Both the position numbers and the translations under genes were made by a program. The notes beneath the pieces are model-generated. The model searched no databases. It worked only from the letters and a program-made list of their open reading frames with translations, and was not told where the DNA came from. Positions 28,804 through 38,526 of a DNA stretch of 41,426 bases are shown piece by piece (position 1 is the stretch's first letter; the number at the start of each line of letters is the position of its first letter). Source of the DNA: Candidatus Endobugula sertula (lineage in GTDB: Bacteria; Pseudomonadota; Gammaproteobacteria; Pseudomonadales; Cellvibrionaceae); NCBI GenBank assembly GCA_001723645.1, contig MDLC01000030.1, positions 1 through 41,426 on the forward strand, read 5' to 3'.

Positions 28804-29016
28804 TTATTCAAAAATTTTCTCTAGGTCTCGATACAATACACCGTATCCAACGTAGAAAAAGATCGCATGAAGAATGACTTCTCTAGGATAAAGTGCACCT
28901 TTGAAATCAATCATATAGTCCATCCTAATCAAAAAATTCTTATGATCCAAAAAATCAACGAAATATACGACAAAACCTAAACATATAGCAATGAATGATT
29001 GTGACCTTGTTAGCAT
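28804..29016 (-). CDS. Small hypothetical membrane protein
   Basis: The 70-residue frame has an N-terminal hydrophobic segment (FIAICLGFVVYFVDFLD) and a second one near the end (ILHAIFFYVGYGVLY). It is not recognised. The ATG at 29016 has only a weak, distant AAGAGA upstream. It lies between transposase remnants and the divergent methyltransferase-like gene, so it could be a fragment of a larger protein. Confidence 0.4.
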   Translation of the reverse strand: MLTRSQSFIAICLGFVVYFVDFLDHKNFLIRMDYMIDFKGALYPREVILHAIFFYVGYGVLYRDLEKIFE

Positions 29017-29162
29017 AAACTATTAATATACATCTCTTTATTATCACTAATGATAATTTCATAAAATATTAGTTATAAGATTGTAGTAGTATGCTTCTTG
29101 TAATATATGATTAATACCTAAATTATTTTCACTAAAAATTCGATAATTTTTTATATAAATTT

Positions 29163-29960
29163 ATGAGATATAAAAGTATGATAGAAAACGATAGAAATAA
29201 CCTACCTATTAATAATGATGAACTTTATGTTACCGATGATTCTAATTTTATTTCATCATGCATAGAAAAAAGATTAAAAAAATACAATTCTGATACACTA
29301 ACAGAACAATGGAAAGAAGCCAATATTACACTAAAAAAGTCTGATAGAGGTTATGAAACTCTGTATATTTGTGGGCAAGAAGTTATGTCTAATTTGCAAA
29401 TACCCTATATGAAAAAATTGGCTGAAAATGCCTGCTTGAATGGTGGTAAAGTATTAAATATAGGTTATGGACTTGGTATTTCTGATAGCTTTATTGAAAA
29501 AAATAGAGAGTTAAATGGAGTAACTGAACATCATATTATAGAATTTAATAAACAAGTTTGTAAAAAAGCTGAAGCATGGCGAAAAACACAAAAATATAAA
29601 AAAAATATTTTTATTCATCAAGGACCATGGGAAACAATTGTACCAATGCTATCAATGCAATTTGACGGTGTTCTATATGATGGTTATCCATTACATAAAG
29701 ATATGATATGCAAAGATGTTATTCCTTTCATAGAGGCGTCTGTCCAATACAAGCTGGTTAAAGAAAATGAGGGGGTTATGACATTTTTTATGGATTCTAT
29801 TGACGGATTTGGTGAAGCCTTTAAAAAATTTCTTAAAGAGTATAGGATTACAATTTATTCAACAGAAAAAGTTACATTTCCTTTTGACCCTAATGCCGAT
29901 GTTTTGCAATATAAATCCTTTATTGCTCCACTTTTAAGAGGCTTTAAATATCATGACTGA
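29163..29960 (+). CDS. Guanidinoacetate N-methyltransferase-like SAM enzyme
   Basis: The 265-residue protein resembles the GAMT/RMT2 group, SAM-dependent N-methyltransferases for guanidino compounds. The SAM motif is VLNIGYGLGISDSFIE, close to the VLEVGFGMxI of GAMT. It is followed by HHIIEFNKQVCKKAEAW, by IFIHQGPWETIVPML (GAMT has G-x-W-E-D) and by FDGVLYDGYPL, which corresponds to the FDGILYDTYPL active-site stretch. The substrate is unknown; a free guanidino amino acid such as arginine or a derivative is a reasonable guess. It starts a three-gene operon, overlapping the next gene by 8 bases. An alternative start is the ATG at 29178. Its AT content and A-rich codon use look higher than in the housekeeping genes, consistent with transfer. 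Confidence 0.72.
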   Translation: MRYKSMIENDRNNLPINNDELYVTDDSNFISSCIEKRLKKYNSDTLTEQWKEANITLKKSDRGYETLYICGQEVMSNLQIPYMKKLAENACLNGGKVLNIGYGLGISDSFIEKNRELNGVTEHHIIEFNKQVCKKAEAWRKTQKYKKNIFIHQGPWETIVPMLSMQFDGVLYDGYPLHKDMICKDVIPFIEASVQYKLVKENEGVMTFFMDSIDGFGEAFKKFLKEYRITIYSTEKVTFPFDPNADVLQYKSFIAPLLRGFKYHD

Positions 29961-30732
29961 TAATGTTGATACTGTATTATCTTTGATAAAAAATTTTATT
30001 CTTACTAGCAAATATAGACAACTGTGGTATATTAAAAATTTGAAGCGACAATTTATGGAAAATGGTTACGTTTACTTGCCTAACTTATTTTCATCTGAAT
30101 GTTTTTCAACATTAAAACAAGAAGCTTTAAAATTAGAAAATCACGCTATAAACAGAAATTATTTTGCAGAAGAAACTAGTACTCCTCGTAATATGCAAGT
30201 CATTGGAGGAAGAAAATTGGTAGAAGTATCTCCTTTATTCCTCATCATATATTTGCATCATGAACTAAGAAATTTTATTCAATTGGCCACAGATAGCGCA
30301 GCACTAAATAGTGAAAACGAGCGGGAAGTTTTCGGCGTTCACTATATGACAAATACGAAAAATACTCATGGATGGCATTTGGATGATGGGCCTTTTATTT
30401 TGGTCTTATTTCTTCAGTCACCTGAAATAGGAGAAGGTGGATTAATGGAGTGTATTACTGATTGGGATATAATAAAACAACAACAAAATTTCAAAGAGGA
30501 TCAAAATTTAGAGTCGCATATTGACTTATGCAGAAAAAAAGGACTCGTCAAGAAATTTTATCATGCTGAAGGTGATGCGTACTTGCTTGCGGGAAATAAA
30601 ATACTTCACAGAGTATCCCCTATAACCAAACCAAATCGAAAAAGGATCATTTTTGTTAGTAGCTATTTAGAAACCCCCAATGCTGAATTTACATCCCGAG
30701 TCACTGGCCTATATGATGAGCCTAAAGGTTAA
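29953..30732 (+). CDS. 2-oxoglutarate/Fe(II)-dependent oxygenase-like protein
   Basis: The 259-residue protein shows the double-stranded beta-helix iron triad. H142-x-D144 lies in HGWHLDDGPF and the distal histidine is H219 in NKILHRVSPIT, followed by the arginine-rich KPNRKRIIFVSSY that could bind 2-oxoglutarate. The N-terminal FMENGYVYLPNLFSSECFST is typical of hydroxylase-like family members. Because the acidic ligand is present, it should be a hydroxylase or desaturase and not a BesD-type halogenase, which has Gly there. A free amino acid or guanidino compound is a likely substrate by context. It overlaps the methyltransferase-like gene by 8 bases, and its stop directly abuts the PLP-enzyme ATG. 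Confidence 0.72.
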   Translation: MTDNVDTVLSLIKNFILTSKYRQLWYIKNLKRQFMENGYVYLPNLFSSECFSTLKQEALKLENHAINRNYFAEETSTPRNMQVIGGRKLVEVSPLFLIIYLHHELRNFIQLATDSAALNSENEREVFGVHYMTNTKNTHGWHLDDGPFILVLFLQSPEIGEGGLMECITDWDIIKQQQNFKEDQNLESHIDLCRKKGLVKKFYHAEGDAYLLAGNKILHRVSPITKPNRKRIIFVSSYLETPNAEFTSRVTGLYDEPKG

Positions 30733-31902
30733 ATGAATATTATGAATAGTTACTCCTTAACTACTAATCTAGTTCATGCAGGAGAAGAGAATATTTGTGA
30801 GGGTGCTGTATGTACTCCTATTTTTCAATCTTCTACTTACCTTACCCAAGAAAATGAAAAAGAATACCATGATGGCCGATATATTCGACTGAACAATACC
30901 CCGAATCAAATCAGTTTAGCCAAAAAATTAGCATGTATTGAGAAAGGTGAATTGGCGTGTTTATTTCCTAGTGGCATGTCTGCCATTTCCATGACAATGC
31001 TAACATTGCTTAAAGAAAAAGACACTATTGTTGCACAAAAATGTCTATATGGTGCCACACTTAAATTGATGAAATATGAATTTCCAAAACTGGGAATCCA
31101 TACGAAATTTATTGATATTGATATGCCTAATACATGGGGAGATTCTGTAAACTCCAGTGCCAAGGTTTTATACATAGAAGCTATTACCAATCCTTTACTT
31201 GAAGTTGTTGACTTCCAGAAAATTGTGTATTTTGCTAAAGAGAATGGATTAATCACCATCATTGATAATACATTTGCTACACCTATCAATTTCAATCCTA
31301 TTGAATTGGGATTTGATCTTGTTATACACAGTTGCAGCAAATATATGAGTGGCCATATGGATATAGTGGCAGGTTGTGTCATTGGAAAAAAAGAATTGGT
31401 TGAAAAAATCATCCAAAAAACTAATTACATGGGTTCTTGCCTGGATCCTAATGTTTGCTTCCTCTTAATGCGTTCAATGCCTACCCTTGAATTACGGGTG
31501 AAAATGCAAAATATTAATGCGTTACGACTTGCTCAGTTTTTAGAAAATCATTCTTCGGTAAAGCGTGTTATATATCCTGGTTTGGTTTCTCACCCGAATC
31601 ATCAACAGGCAAAACAGTATTTCAGTGGTTATGGAGGCATGCTGTGTTTTGAGTTGAAGTCAACAACAAAGACTTCAGTACAAGAATTTCTGACTTTGCT
31701 ACGCATACCATTGTTAGCACCCAGTTTGGGAGGAATAAAAACATTGATAACAAGGCCGGCACTTACCTCTCATGTCATGCTGCCATTAGAAAAAGAAAAA
31801 CTTGATATTACACTAGAAATGATACGAGTGTCAGTCGGTATTGAGTCTATAGATGATTTGATAAAAGATTTTGATAATGCTCTTAGCACTGCTGTCCCAT
31901 AA
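30733..31902 (+). CDS. Cys/Met-metabolism PLP enzyme (gamma-lyase/synthase type)
   Basis: The 389-residue enzyme belongs to the cystathionine gamma-synthase/lyase family. The PLP lysine is K203 in HSCSKYMSGHMDIVAGCV. Other marks are TTNLVHAGEENICEGAV, FQSSTYLTQ, the FPSGMSAISMTML phosphate-binding stretch, YIEAITNPLLEVVD and IIDNTFATP. Family members catalyse gamma- or beta-elimination or replacement on amino acids with a leaving group. In natural-product pathways homologues act on activated 4-substituted amino acids. Its place directly behind a 2OG oxygenase suggests it acts on a hydroxylated or otherwise activated amino acid instead of in ordinary methionine metabolism. An IS4-type remnant follows. 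Confidence 0.85.
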   Translation: MNIMNSYSLTTNLVHAGEENICEGAVCTPIFQSSTYLTQENEKEYHDGRYIRLNNTPNQISLAKKLACIEKGELACLFPSGMSAISMTMLTLLKEKDTIVAQKCLYGATLKLMKYEFPKLGIHTKFIDIDMPNTWGDSVNSSAKVLYIEAITNPLLEVVDFQKIVYFAKENGLITIIDNTFATPINFNPIELGFDLVIHSCSKYMSGHMDIVAGCVIGKKELVEKIIQKTNYMGSCLDPNVCFLLMRSMPTLELRVKMQNINALRLAQFLENHSSVKRVIYPGLVSHPNHQQAKQYFSGYGGMLCFELKSTTKTSVQEFLTLLRIPLLAPSLGGIKTLITRPALTSHVMLPLEKEKLDITLEMIRVSVGIESIDDLIKDFDNALSTAVP

Positions 31903-31986
31903 ACATGGAATGAAAAAGGTTTAAATTTCAATAGGTTGGTACAATATAAGTGCCAACAAACACTGTATAACCAAGAGATTTAAGCC

Positions 31987-32355
31987 ATGTCACATCATAA
32001 TAAGGCATTCACTCAATGACTAAAATTTATTTCGAGACATAAATTTGAATCCTTGACCAAACAATACCATCAAGGACGACGTTTACGTAAAATATTCCGA
32101 TGGTCTCAATTTGTTGTCCTTAATCTTGACCAGTTTTCTGGTCGAATAAGTTTCAGAGATATTGTGATCAACTGTTCTGCCCTATCCCATAAACTTTATC
32201 ATATGGGAACCAGTAAGCTTCACGTTGGTTTATATCACAGCGGTTACTTGCCAACCCTTATGACCGTAACAGAAGGTAAAATACACGATATTACCGTGAG
32301 TCGAACACTCAAACTACCGAGGATTTATTTTGATTTTTGCGTCACTAACTCATGA
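31987..32355 (+). pseudogene. IS4-family transposase remnant
   Basis: From ATG at 31987 the frame reads MSHHNKAFTQ, then an in-frame TGA, then LKFISRHKFESLTKQYHQGR and SQFVVLNLDQFSGRISFRD, the N terminus of IS4-type transposases. After SALSHKLYHMGTSKL it jumps to VTEGKIHDITVSRTLKLP, which belongs to the central catalytic part, so an internal stretch is deleted. The C terminus is missing. It is a dead insertion-sequence relic separating the three-gene operon from the exporter gene. Confidence 0.8.
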
Positions 32356-32473
32356 GAAAATATAGGGGTGTCGATAATTTTGATAAGCTATCATTGCATC
32401 TTCTTTGGGTAGTTGATTATTGCCAAACATGGTAAGCTAAAATATTCAAGTTGCCGAATCGAGAGAAGAAGAA

Positions 32474-33724
32474 TTAACTTGATAGTGTCGCCCGGGATTT
32501 CTTAAAAAGAAAGAATGCTACTATAATTAACATTGGATACCAATAATCTGCATAACTTGATATAAAAATCACACTAATAGAGAAAATTGATATATAAAGG
32601 TGAAATGAATATACTTTTCTTTTATTGTTCATAAGTATAAAAGCTGATGTAAATATAAAGATATAAGTTACTAAAAAGTTTATGCTTGCCATGCGCAAAT
32701 AATTTTCAACGCGAAGGTCAAGCATCCAATATATAAATAAGCTTATACTCCAGAAAATCATTAATGCACAGAGTGCTAAATTTGGTGATGACGTTCTCTG
32801 ATTAATCACAGAAAAGCTTTTTGGAAGTAATTTTTCTTTAGCGAGGAAGTATACTAATCTAGAAGACCCCCTTACCCATGAAATCGTCATTACAAATATA
32901 ATGATGACAGCTAAAAAAGAAGTCACCTGTTCTGCATTTCTTCCAAAAGAGATAAAAAATATATCGGATAAAGATGTATTAGATTTTTCTAGTGTTTCTC
33001 TTCCTAAAGTTCCCACAGTAACAATAGATACGAGAGTAAAAAGTAGCCCAACTGTTAATGCAGATGATAAAAGTGATTTATTTAACGTTCGTGGATCTTT
33101 GAATTCTTCACTAGAAAAAATAGCATTTTCCCATCCAACAAAAGCAAAAAAACATATGAGAGGAACTGTCATGACTTCAGGCAGACTATAATGCAGGTCA
33201 AAAGTAAAATTATCTATTGAAATTTTAAAAAATGATGGAATAACTCCAACAATAATAATAAATAAAAATATAAAAAATACTATTTTTTGAAACTTCATGA
33301 TAAGTTTAGCTTCAAACATATTGATAATAACGATAAATAGTAAAAATAAAAAAGCGAAAAAGACAAAGTTAAAATCTATGGAACCGATAGATCTTGATAG
33401 ATACTCACTAAAAAATAGTGCAGTAGCGGGAACTCCAAAAAAAATAGCCGACAAGTAAAGTATTGAAGTTAGATGGCCCGCTGTTTTACCCAAGCCCTGA
33501 GCTATGAAGCTTGTGACACCACCAGAACTTGGATATTCTGATGAAAGATAGCTCATTACTCTTCCCATTGAATATGAAACTGTCGATAGAAATATCCAAA
33601 TGAATATAGAGTAAGTACCTGATAATCTGGCTGCAATAGATGGTAGTACAATAAGCCCAAGCCCTATCACTGAAGTCGTATATAAAATGTACCCATCAAA
33701 TACACTTAAATGTTTCTTTAACAT
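32474..33724 (-). CDS. APC-family amino acid transporter, YjeH-like exporter
   Basis: The 416-residue protein has about 12 membrane segments and the APC-superfamily start GYILYTTSVIGLGLIVLPS, with GGVTSFIAQGLGKTAGH and CFFAFVGWENAIFSSEEFK further on. Length and motifs fit the YjeH type, an exporter of methionine and branched-chain amino acids in E. coli. The ATG at 33724 is supported by AAAGGA 7 bases upstream. It is transcribed against its neighbours. In a putative amino-acid-derived metabolite region it could export a product or toxic intermediate, but a general role is equally possible. Confidence 0.78.
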   Translation of the reverse strand: MLKKHLSVFDGYILYTTSVIGLGLIVLPSIAARLSGTYSIFIWIFLSTVSYSMGRVMSYLSSEYPSSGGVTSFIAQGLGKTAGHLTSILYLSAIFFGVPATALFFSEYLSRSIGSIDFNFVFFAFLFLLFIVIINMFEAKLIMKFQKIVFFIFLFIIIVGVIPSFFKISIDNFTFDLHYSLPEVMTVPLICFFAFVGWENAIFSSEEFKDPRTLNKSLLSSALTVGLLFTLVSIVTVGTLGRETLEKSNTSLSDIFFISFGRNAEQVTSFLAVIIIFVMTISWVRGSSRLVYFLAKEKLLPKSFSVINQRTSSPNLALCALMIFWSISLFIYWMLDLRVENYLRMASINFLVTYIFIFTSAFILMNNKRKVYSFHLYISIFSISVIFISSYADYWYPMLIIVAFFLFKKSRATLSS

Positions 33725-34265
33725 ATTTTATCCTTTCTCATTTGGTTTACCCTTATTCCCAAAGATAATTATAATAAATTATTCATACTAATAATCTAAT
33801 AAAGTTCAGAAATTTAATAAATTTTTAATTGAATATTTTCAATTTATCGCTTTTTTTGTCACAAAATAGAAAGCATGTTGAGTTGTTTACTGACGACCGA
33901 TTTCATGAAGTACTCCAAGTAATATTGGTTAAAGTGTGGTTAGGTACTTATTGTATGACGATAGGTATTTGGCATTGAAAGCGACTTATTCTCTGAATGA
34001 TTAAGCCCATATAGTAACATGCTAATAATGATTAAGCCCATATAGTAACATGCTAATAATGATTAAGCCCATATAGTAACATGCTAATTTGGGTTGCCAC
34101 TAAAAACGGGAGATTTACAATGCCATTTGCGTAAAAGCTTAATACCTAACGCTGCTACTAAAATATATGCATAATTTGTGCATTTTGCACACTAACTTTG
34201 ATTCTAAACGAACAGGAAGTTGCTCTAAGATTTGAAGTATTAACCATTTAGAGAGAGGTCCTACT
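33725..34265. other. Intergenic region with a tandem repeat
   Basis: Divergent spacer between the exporter and the PLP enzyme at 34266. No gene is seen. It contains three 31-base tandem repeats at 33997-34088, and a good ribosome site (AGAGAGG) just before 34266. Confidence 0.6.
33997..34088. repeat. Three tandem copies of a 31-bp unit
   Basis: The unit, starting ATGATTAAGCCCATATAGTA, begins at 33997, 34028 and 34059. The copies are identical over their length, except that the third lacks the last base. Perfect identity suggests recent expansion by slippage or recombination. It lies about 180 bases upstream of the gene at 34266 and could vary its expression. Confidence 0.9.
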
Positions 34266-35753
34266 ATGTCTGACATGTTAATGGCACCCAAAATACACAA
34301 CCAGAATATTCTTAATCGTGCATTAGAGCACTCTCGTCAACAAAATATTGTACTCCCTACTTTTACCGAGCTGGCTTTTCCACAGAGGATATCAATAGAG
34401 ATTCAAGATCAACTAAGAGGCATTTCACCCAATGAGCCTCACCCTCTTAATCTGTTTCGCATCCATTGGTATAATTCACACGAACATAATGGTTCATTAG
34501 ATCACCCTCTCCATCTAGAAGTGCCCAGTAGTATTAGTGGTGTTAAAACACGTATTATTGTTGCGCTTGGTGATGCTTTTCCTATGATCGCAGCGCATAA
34601 AGTACTAGCGGCCTACGGCTGCTTGGTGACTCGCTTGGTGACGGGTCAATTTGATCCTCGTAATAATAAAGCTATTTGGCCATCCACCGGTAACTATTGT
34701 CGTGGTGGTGTAGCAATTTCTCGCATTCTGGGCTGTCGGGGTGTTGCTGTATTACCCGAACAAATGAGTCAAGAGCGTTTTAACTGGCTTGAACAATGGA
34801 CACTGGAACCTGAACAAAACATTGTCCGTACCACGGGTTCAGAAAGTAATGTGAAAGAAATCTATGATGTCTGTGATGAACTTGAAAAAGAAAAAACCAA
34901 TATCATCCTTAACCAGTTTAACGAATTTTCCAATTACCTGTGCCATCGTAATATCACCGGGCCTTCTCTTGAGCAATTATTTACTAATATCGCAGGTAAA
35001 AATCAGCGTTTACGGGCATTTATCACTGGAACAGGATCCTCTGGAACCATTGCTGCTGGTGATCATTTAAAAAACACTTTCGGTACCAAAATTGTCGCTA
35101 CTGAACCTTTTGAATGCCCTACTATGCTAAACAATGGTTATGGTGAACACAATATTCAAGGAATTGGTGACAAGCATATTCCTCTGATTCATAACGTAAT
35201 GAATATGGATTACGTGATAGGTATTTCAGACTCTGGTCCAGAGCTAATGAATATTCTATTTAACACGGAAGAAGGCCACCAATACCTTATTGATCGTACT
35301 GGAGCTTCTAGCGAGTTGTTAAAATCATTCAAACATGTGGGCATTTCCGGCCTTGCCAATATCCAATCCGCTATTAAACTGGCAAAGTACGCCAAAATGG
35401 ATGAAAACGATGTAATTCTATGTGTAGCTACAGATAGTGCGCAAATGTATGCTAGTGAAGTAGAACACAGCAAATCACGCTTCTTTAACTATAAGCTGGG
35501 CAGTGCTGAAGTAGCAGAAATTTTTGGACGCACACTTTCTGGTTGCGAACCAGCTCACGTTATGGAGCTTTCATACCCAGAACGTGAAAGAATTTTCAAT
35601 CTGGGTTATTACACGTGGGTTGAACAACGTGGCATTGCTATTGACGACTTTAATCGTAGAAAGCATCAAGAATTTTGGAATGATATTTCCGATCAAAAAA
35701 CGAAATGGGATGAACTGATTCAACAATTCAATAAACAAGTTTCTTCACGGTAA
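34266..35753 (+). CDS. PLP-dependent cysteine-synthase-family enzyme
   Basis: The 495-residue fold type II PLP protein is longer than CysK (about 320). The lysine is K112 in FPMIAAHKVLAAYG. Other conserved stretches are WPSTGNYCRGGVAISRILG, AVLPEQMSQERFNWL, TGTGSSGTIAAGDHLK (the phosphate-binding glycine loop) and a long C-terminal part (SYPERERIFNLGYYTWVEQR). Long stand-alone members of this family occur in many gammaproteobacteria without an assigned role. A beta-replacement or lyase activity on an amino acid is likely. Whether it belongs to the metabolite region is unclear. The AGAGAGG ribosome site 7 bases upstream supports the start. Confidence 0.75.
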   Translation: MSDMLMAPKIHNQNILNRALEHSRQQNIVLPTFTELAFPQRISIEIQDQLRGISPNEPHPLNLFRIHWYNSHEHNGSLDHPLHLEVPSSISGVKTRIIVALGDAFPMIAAHKVLAAYGCLVTRLVTGQFDPRNNKAIWPSTGNYCRGGVAISRILGCRGVAVLPEQMSQERFNWLEQWTLEPEQNIVRTTGSESNVKEIYDVCDELEKEKTNIILNQFNEFSNYLCHRNITGPSLEQLFTNIAGKNQRLRAFITGTGSSGTIAAGDHLKNTFGTKIVATEPFECPTMLNNGYGEHNIQGIGDKHIPLIHNVMNMDYVIGISDSGPELMNILFNTEEGHQYLIDRTGASSELLKSFKHVGISGLANIQSAIKLAKYAKMDENDVILCVATDSAQMYASEVEHSKSRFFNYKLGSAEVAEIFGRTLSGCEPAHVMELSYPERERIFNLGYYTWVEQRGIAIDDFNRRKHQEFWNDISDQKTKWDELIQQFNKQVSSR

Positions 35754-36128
35754 ATTAAAATCTACAGCTAATCATTGGATTTGTTATATCACTATATTCA
35801 ACAAAATAAACATTGTTGATATCAACATTATTTTCTACAGTAAAAATTTCAGTTATATAAATCACAAAGAAAATATTATTTTAAAAATTATATTTAATTA
35901 CAATAGAAAATATTTTTGTCAATAAAATAATTATTTTTTAAAAAAGTCATTATCATCATTAAATTTTATTGATATGTGTCTTAATTTATACATTAAAAAT
36001 ACAATATTTTATTAAAGCATTATAATATTTCCATATTCCTGAATATGAAAATATTAATCATTATTCACAGCATAAACATTTATTTACCTTATAAGTAAAG
36101 ATGATTATTTTTAACAGTATAGAGTTTT
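35754..36128. other. Very AT-rich leader of the arginine decarboxylase gene
   Basis: No gene is seen. The stretch is extremely AT-rich and holds a near-perfect 16-bp-arm dyad at 36023-36056. A promoter for the gene at 36129 is expected here, but AT richness makes any -10 assignment unreliable. Confidence 0.5.
36023..36056. promoter_or_regulatory. Operator-like palindrome upstream of the speA-like gene
   Basis: Arms TAATATTTCCATATTC and GAATATGAAAATATTA flank a 2-base centre (CT) with one mismatch in 16 pairs. A 2-base centre cannot form a hairpin loop, which favours a dimeric repressor or activator site. It lies 72 bases before the ATG. The regulator is unknown. Confidence 0.4.
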
Positions 36129-38032
36129 ATGAATAGTAAAGAAGATAAATTATTTAATATCGAGACAGCGAAGAAAACATTTGGTATCCAGCGCTGGGGA
36201 AATCACTACTTTGACATTAATAATAATGGCCATGCCGTTGTTAAAAATCCAGAAGATAAAGGCTTTGCCCCTGTTTCATTTTTTGACATTATTCAAGAGA
36301 TACAAAAACGTGGATTAAAAACGCCACTATTATTACGAATTGAACATATCCTTGAACAAAATATTCATAATATGAATAAAGCCTTTCATGACGCCATTAA
36401 GAAAGCAAAATATCAAAATTATTTTCGAGGTGTATATCCTCTTAAAGTGAATCCACAAGAAAAAATTGTTAAAGATGTCGTTCATTTTGGTGATCGCTAT
36501 AAATATGGACTTGAAGTAGGTAGTAAGGCAGAAATGCTAGCCGCTTTAGCAACTTTAAAACTATCTAATAGTTTAATCGTCTGTAACGGCTATAAAGCAA
36601 GGGATTTATTGATCTTGGGTTACATGCAGTCAAGTTAGGCTGCCAATGCTTTTTTGTGATAGAAAGTTTAACTGAATTACCTATACTGATTGAAAGAAGT
36701 AAGAGCTTAGGCATTAAGCCCTATATCGGTGTACGCGTAAAAGCTAAATCAAAAATCAAGAGTCATTGGTCCTCAACTAGTGGTGATCATAGTGTTTTTG
36801 GCCTCTCAGCCAGCCAACTAATTTATATAGTGGATCAGCTAAAAGCACACAATATGTTGGACCGTTTACAGTTGTTACATTGCCACTTAGCTTCTCAAAT
36901 TTATGATATTTCTGATATTCGCAATGGTGTTATTGAAATACAGCGTTATTACACTGACTTGTGCAAAGAAGGTGCTGCGATGGGTTATATAGACTTTGGT
37001 GGAGGTTTAGCCGTTGATTATATCGGTGATCATTCCAATAATAATCAGAGTCGTAATTACTCATTAAAAGAATATTGTGAAACTATTGTTGACACCCTAA
37101 AAGCAAGCTGTTCAAAAGAAAACATTAAGCATCCGGTGATTATAACGGAGTCTGGTCGCGCGACTGTTTTTTATAACTCAATATTTTTACTTAATATTTT
37201 TGATGTCACTCAATTTAAATCTCCAATACTACCAGAAGTTCAAGAAGGGGAGCATGATCTAATACAAAAAATGCGCAATATTATTAGTCATATAAAACCT
37301 CAGGAAATTCAAGAAAATTATCATGATGTTTATTTTTATAGAAAAAAAATTAGTGAATTATTTAAACTTGGAAAAATTGATTTGCGTACGTATTCTATTT
37401 CTGAAACATTATTTTTAGGTATTTTATATAAAATATATAATATAATGATAACAATAGAACCTGCCCCTTCTGAATTAGAAAACCTAAAAAAATATTTAGT
37501 TGACATCTATTATGGAAATTTTAACTTGTTTCAATCTTTACCTGATATTTGGGCAATTGACCAAAAATTTCCTATTATGCCTATTCATCGCTTGGACGAA
37601 AAACTAAGTAAACAAGCCATGTTATCGGACATTACCTGTGATTGTGATGGAAAAATCGATCATTTTATCAATGGCCATTCTTTGCCTCTACATCCACTAA
37701 AAATTGGAGAAGATTACTATCTAGGTGTTTTCCTTTTAGGTGCGTATCAAGAAACACTTGGTAACTTACATAATTTATTTGGCCGTACTCATATTATTAA
37801 TATACGCCTTAATAAAGATTCCGGCTTTGAGATCATAGAAGAAGTTCATGGTCATAAGAATGCTGATGTATTGAGTTATGTTAACTTTCAACCACAACAG
37901 ATGCAGAAGGACTTCAAAAACAAAGTAGAAACGGCTGTTAATGATGGCCGTATTAATACCTGTGAGAGACAACAAATCATTAATGCTTTTAACACTCTTA
38001 TGCAAGACTATACCTATAGTACGAAAAAATAG
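36129..38032 (+). pseudogene. speA: Biosynthetic arginine decarboxylase (SpeA-like), frameshifted
   Basis: SpeA decarboxylates arginine to agmatine using PLP. Two frames together give about 635 residues, near the family length. The first (36129-36638) carries the PLP lysine region RGVYPLKVNPQEKIVKDVV. The second carries DFGGGLAVDYIGD, TESGRATVFY and the catalytic-cysteine block SDITCDCDGKIDHFI. Homology runs off the first frame at DLLILG and resumes as LHAVKLGCQCFFVIES, so one base is missing at about 36620-36622 (GGGTTACAT). There is no long homopolymer, so a real mutation is more likely than a simple run-length error. A split translation from an internal ATG (36656) would break the first domain. 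In context it could supply agmatine or simply be a polyamine gene. Confidence 0.85.
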
Positions 38033-38526
38033 TCTGTTAATGACGAATACCTTATATAATAGGCCACGGCATATTAAATGTCGTGGATGAATGATTGACA
38101 TGGCTATTGAATTTGATAATTGCATTCCAGAGTATCAAAAAAACTTCCATTGTTGACCCAAAATACAAACATGTCACCTTAATAGCTTCACAGGTATGCG
38201 AAGAGTGCTAACTGAGCGTATATAAATATAATACTACCGTCTTAAAAAATTTTATTCGTAGATTTAACTTTGGCAATAATCCTGAAAGATTATATTACGC
38301 TGATAATTTTTCTTCTGGGTAATCTTCGTGTATATCATGATTTTCCTTTTTCTATAACTGCCAACATTTCAAGGATTTCATTTAAAAATTAAATTCATGA
38401 TTTTTGATAATGGAAGTGTCAAATTATTATGTGATAATCCTCATAAATAAATCATAATAAAATATTTCTCTCAATTTTTTATTTTATAATTCCTATTAAC
38501 AAATTATACTTTAAACGACAATTAAA
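38033..38526. other. Intergenic region before the PurC-like gene
   Basis: No gene is supported. A hairpin lies at 38064-38086 and the right half is strongly AT-rich, presumably with the promoter of the PurC-TrpB-RFAP-like group. Confidence 0.5.
38064..38086 (+). terminator. Hairpin after the speA-like gene, possible terminator
   Basis: CCACGGCAT and ATGTCGTGG make a 9-bp stem with one G-T pair and a 5-base loop, 32 bases after the stop. No T run follows, so intrinsic termination is doubtful; RNA protection or a protein site is possible. Confidence 0.35.

Noticed and set aside
29953-30732. BesD-type amino acid halogenase
   Set aside because: The iron-binding motif is His-x-Asp (H142, D144); radical halogenases have Gly or Ala instead of the acid.
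37775-38125. Minus-strand 116-codon frame at the end of the speA-like gene
   Set aside because: Most of it is antisense to well-conserved SpeA C-terminal coding sequence.
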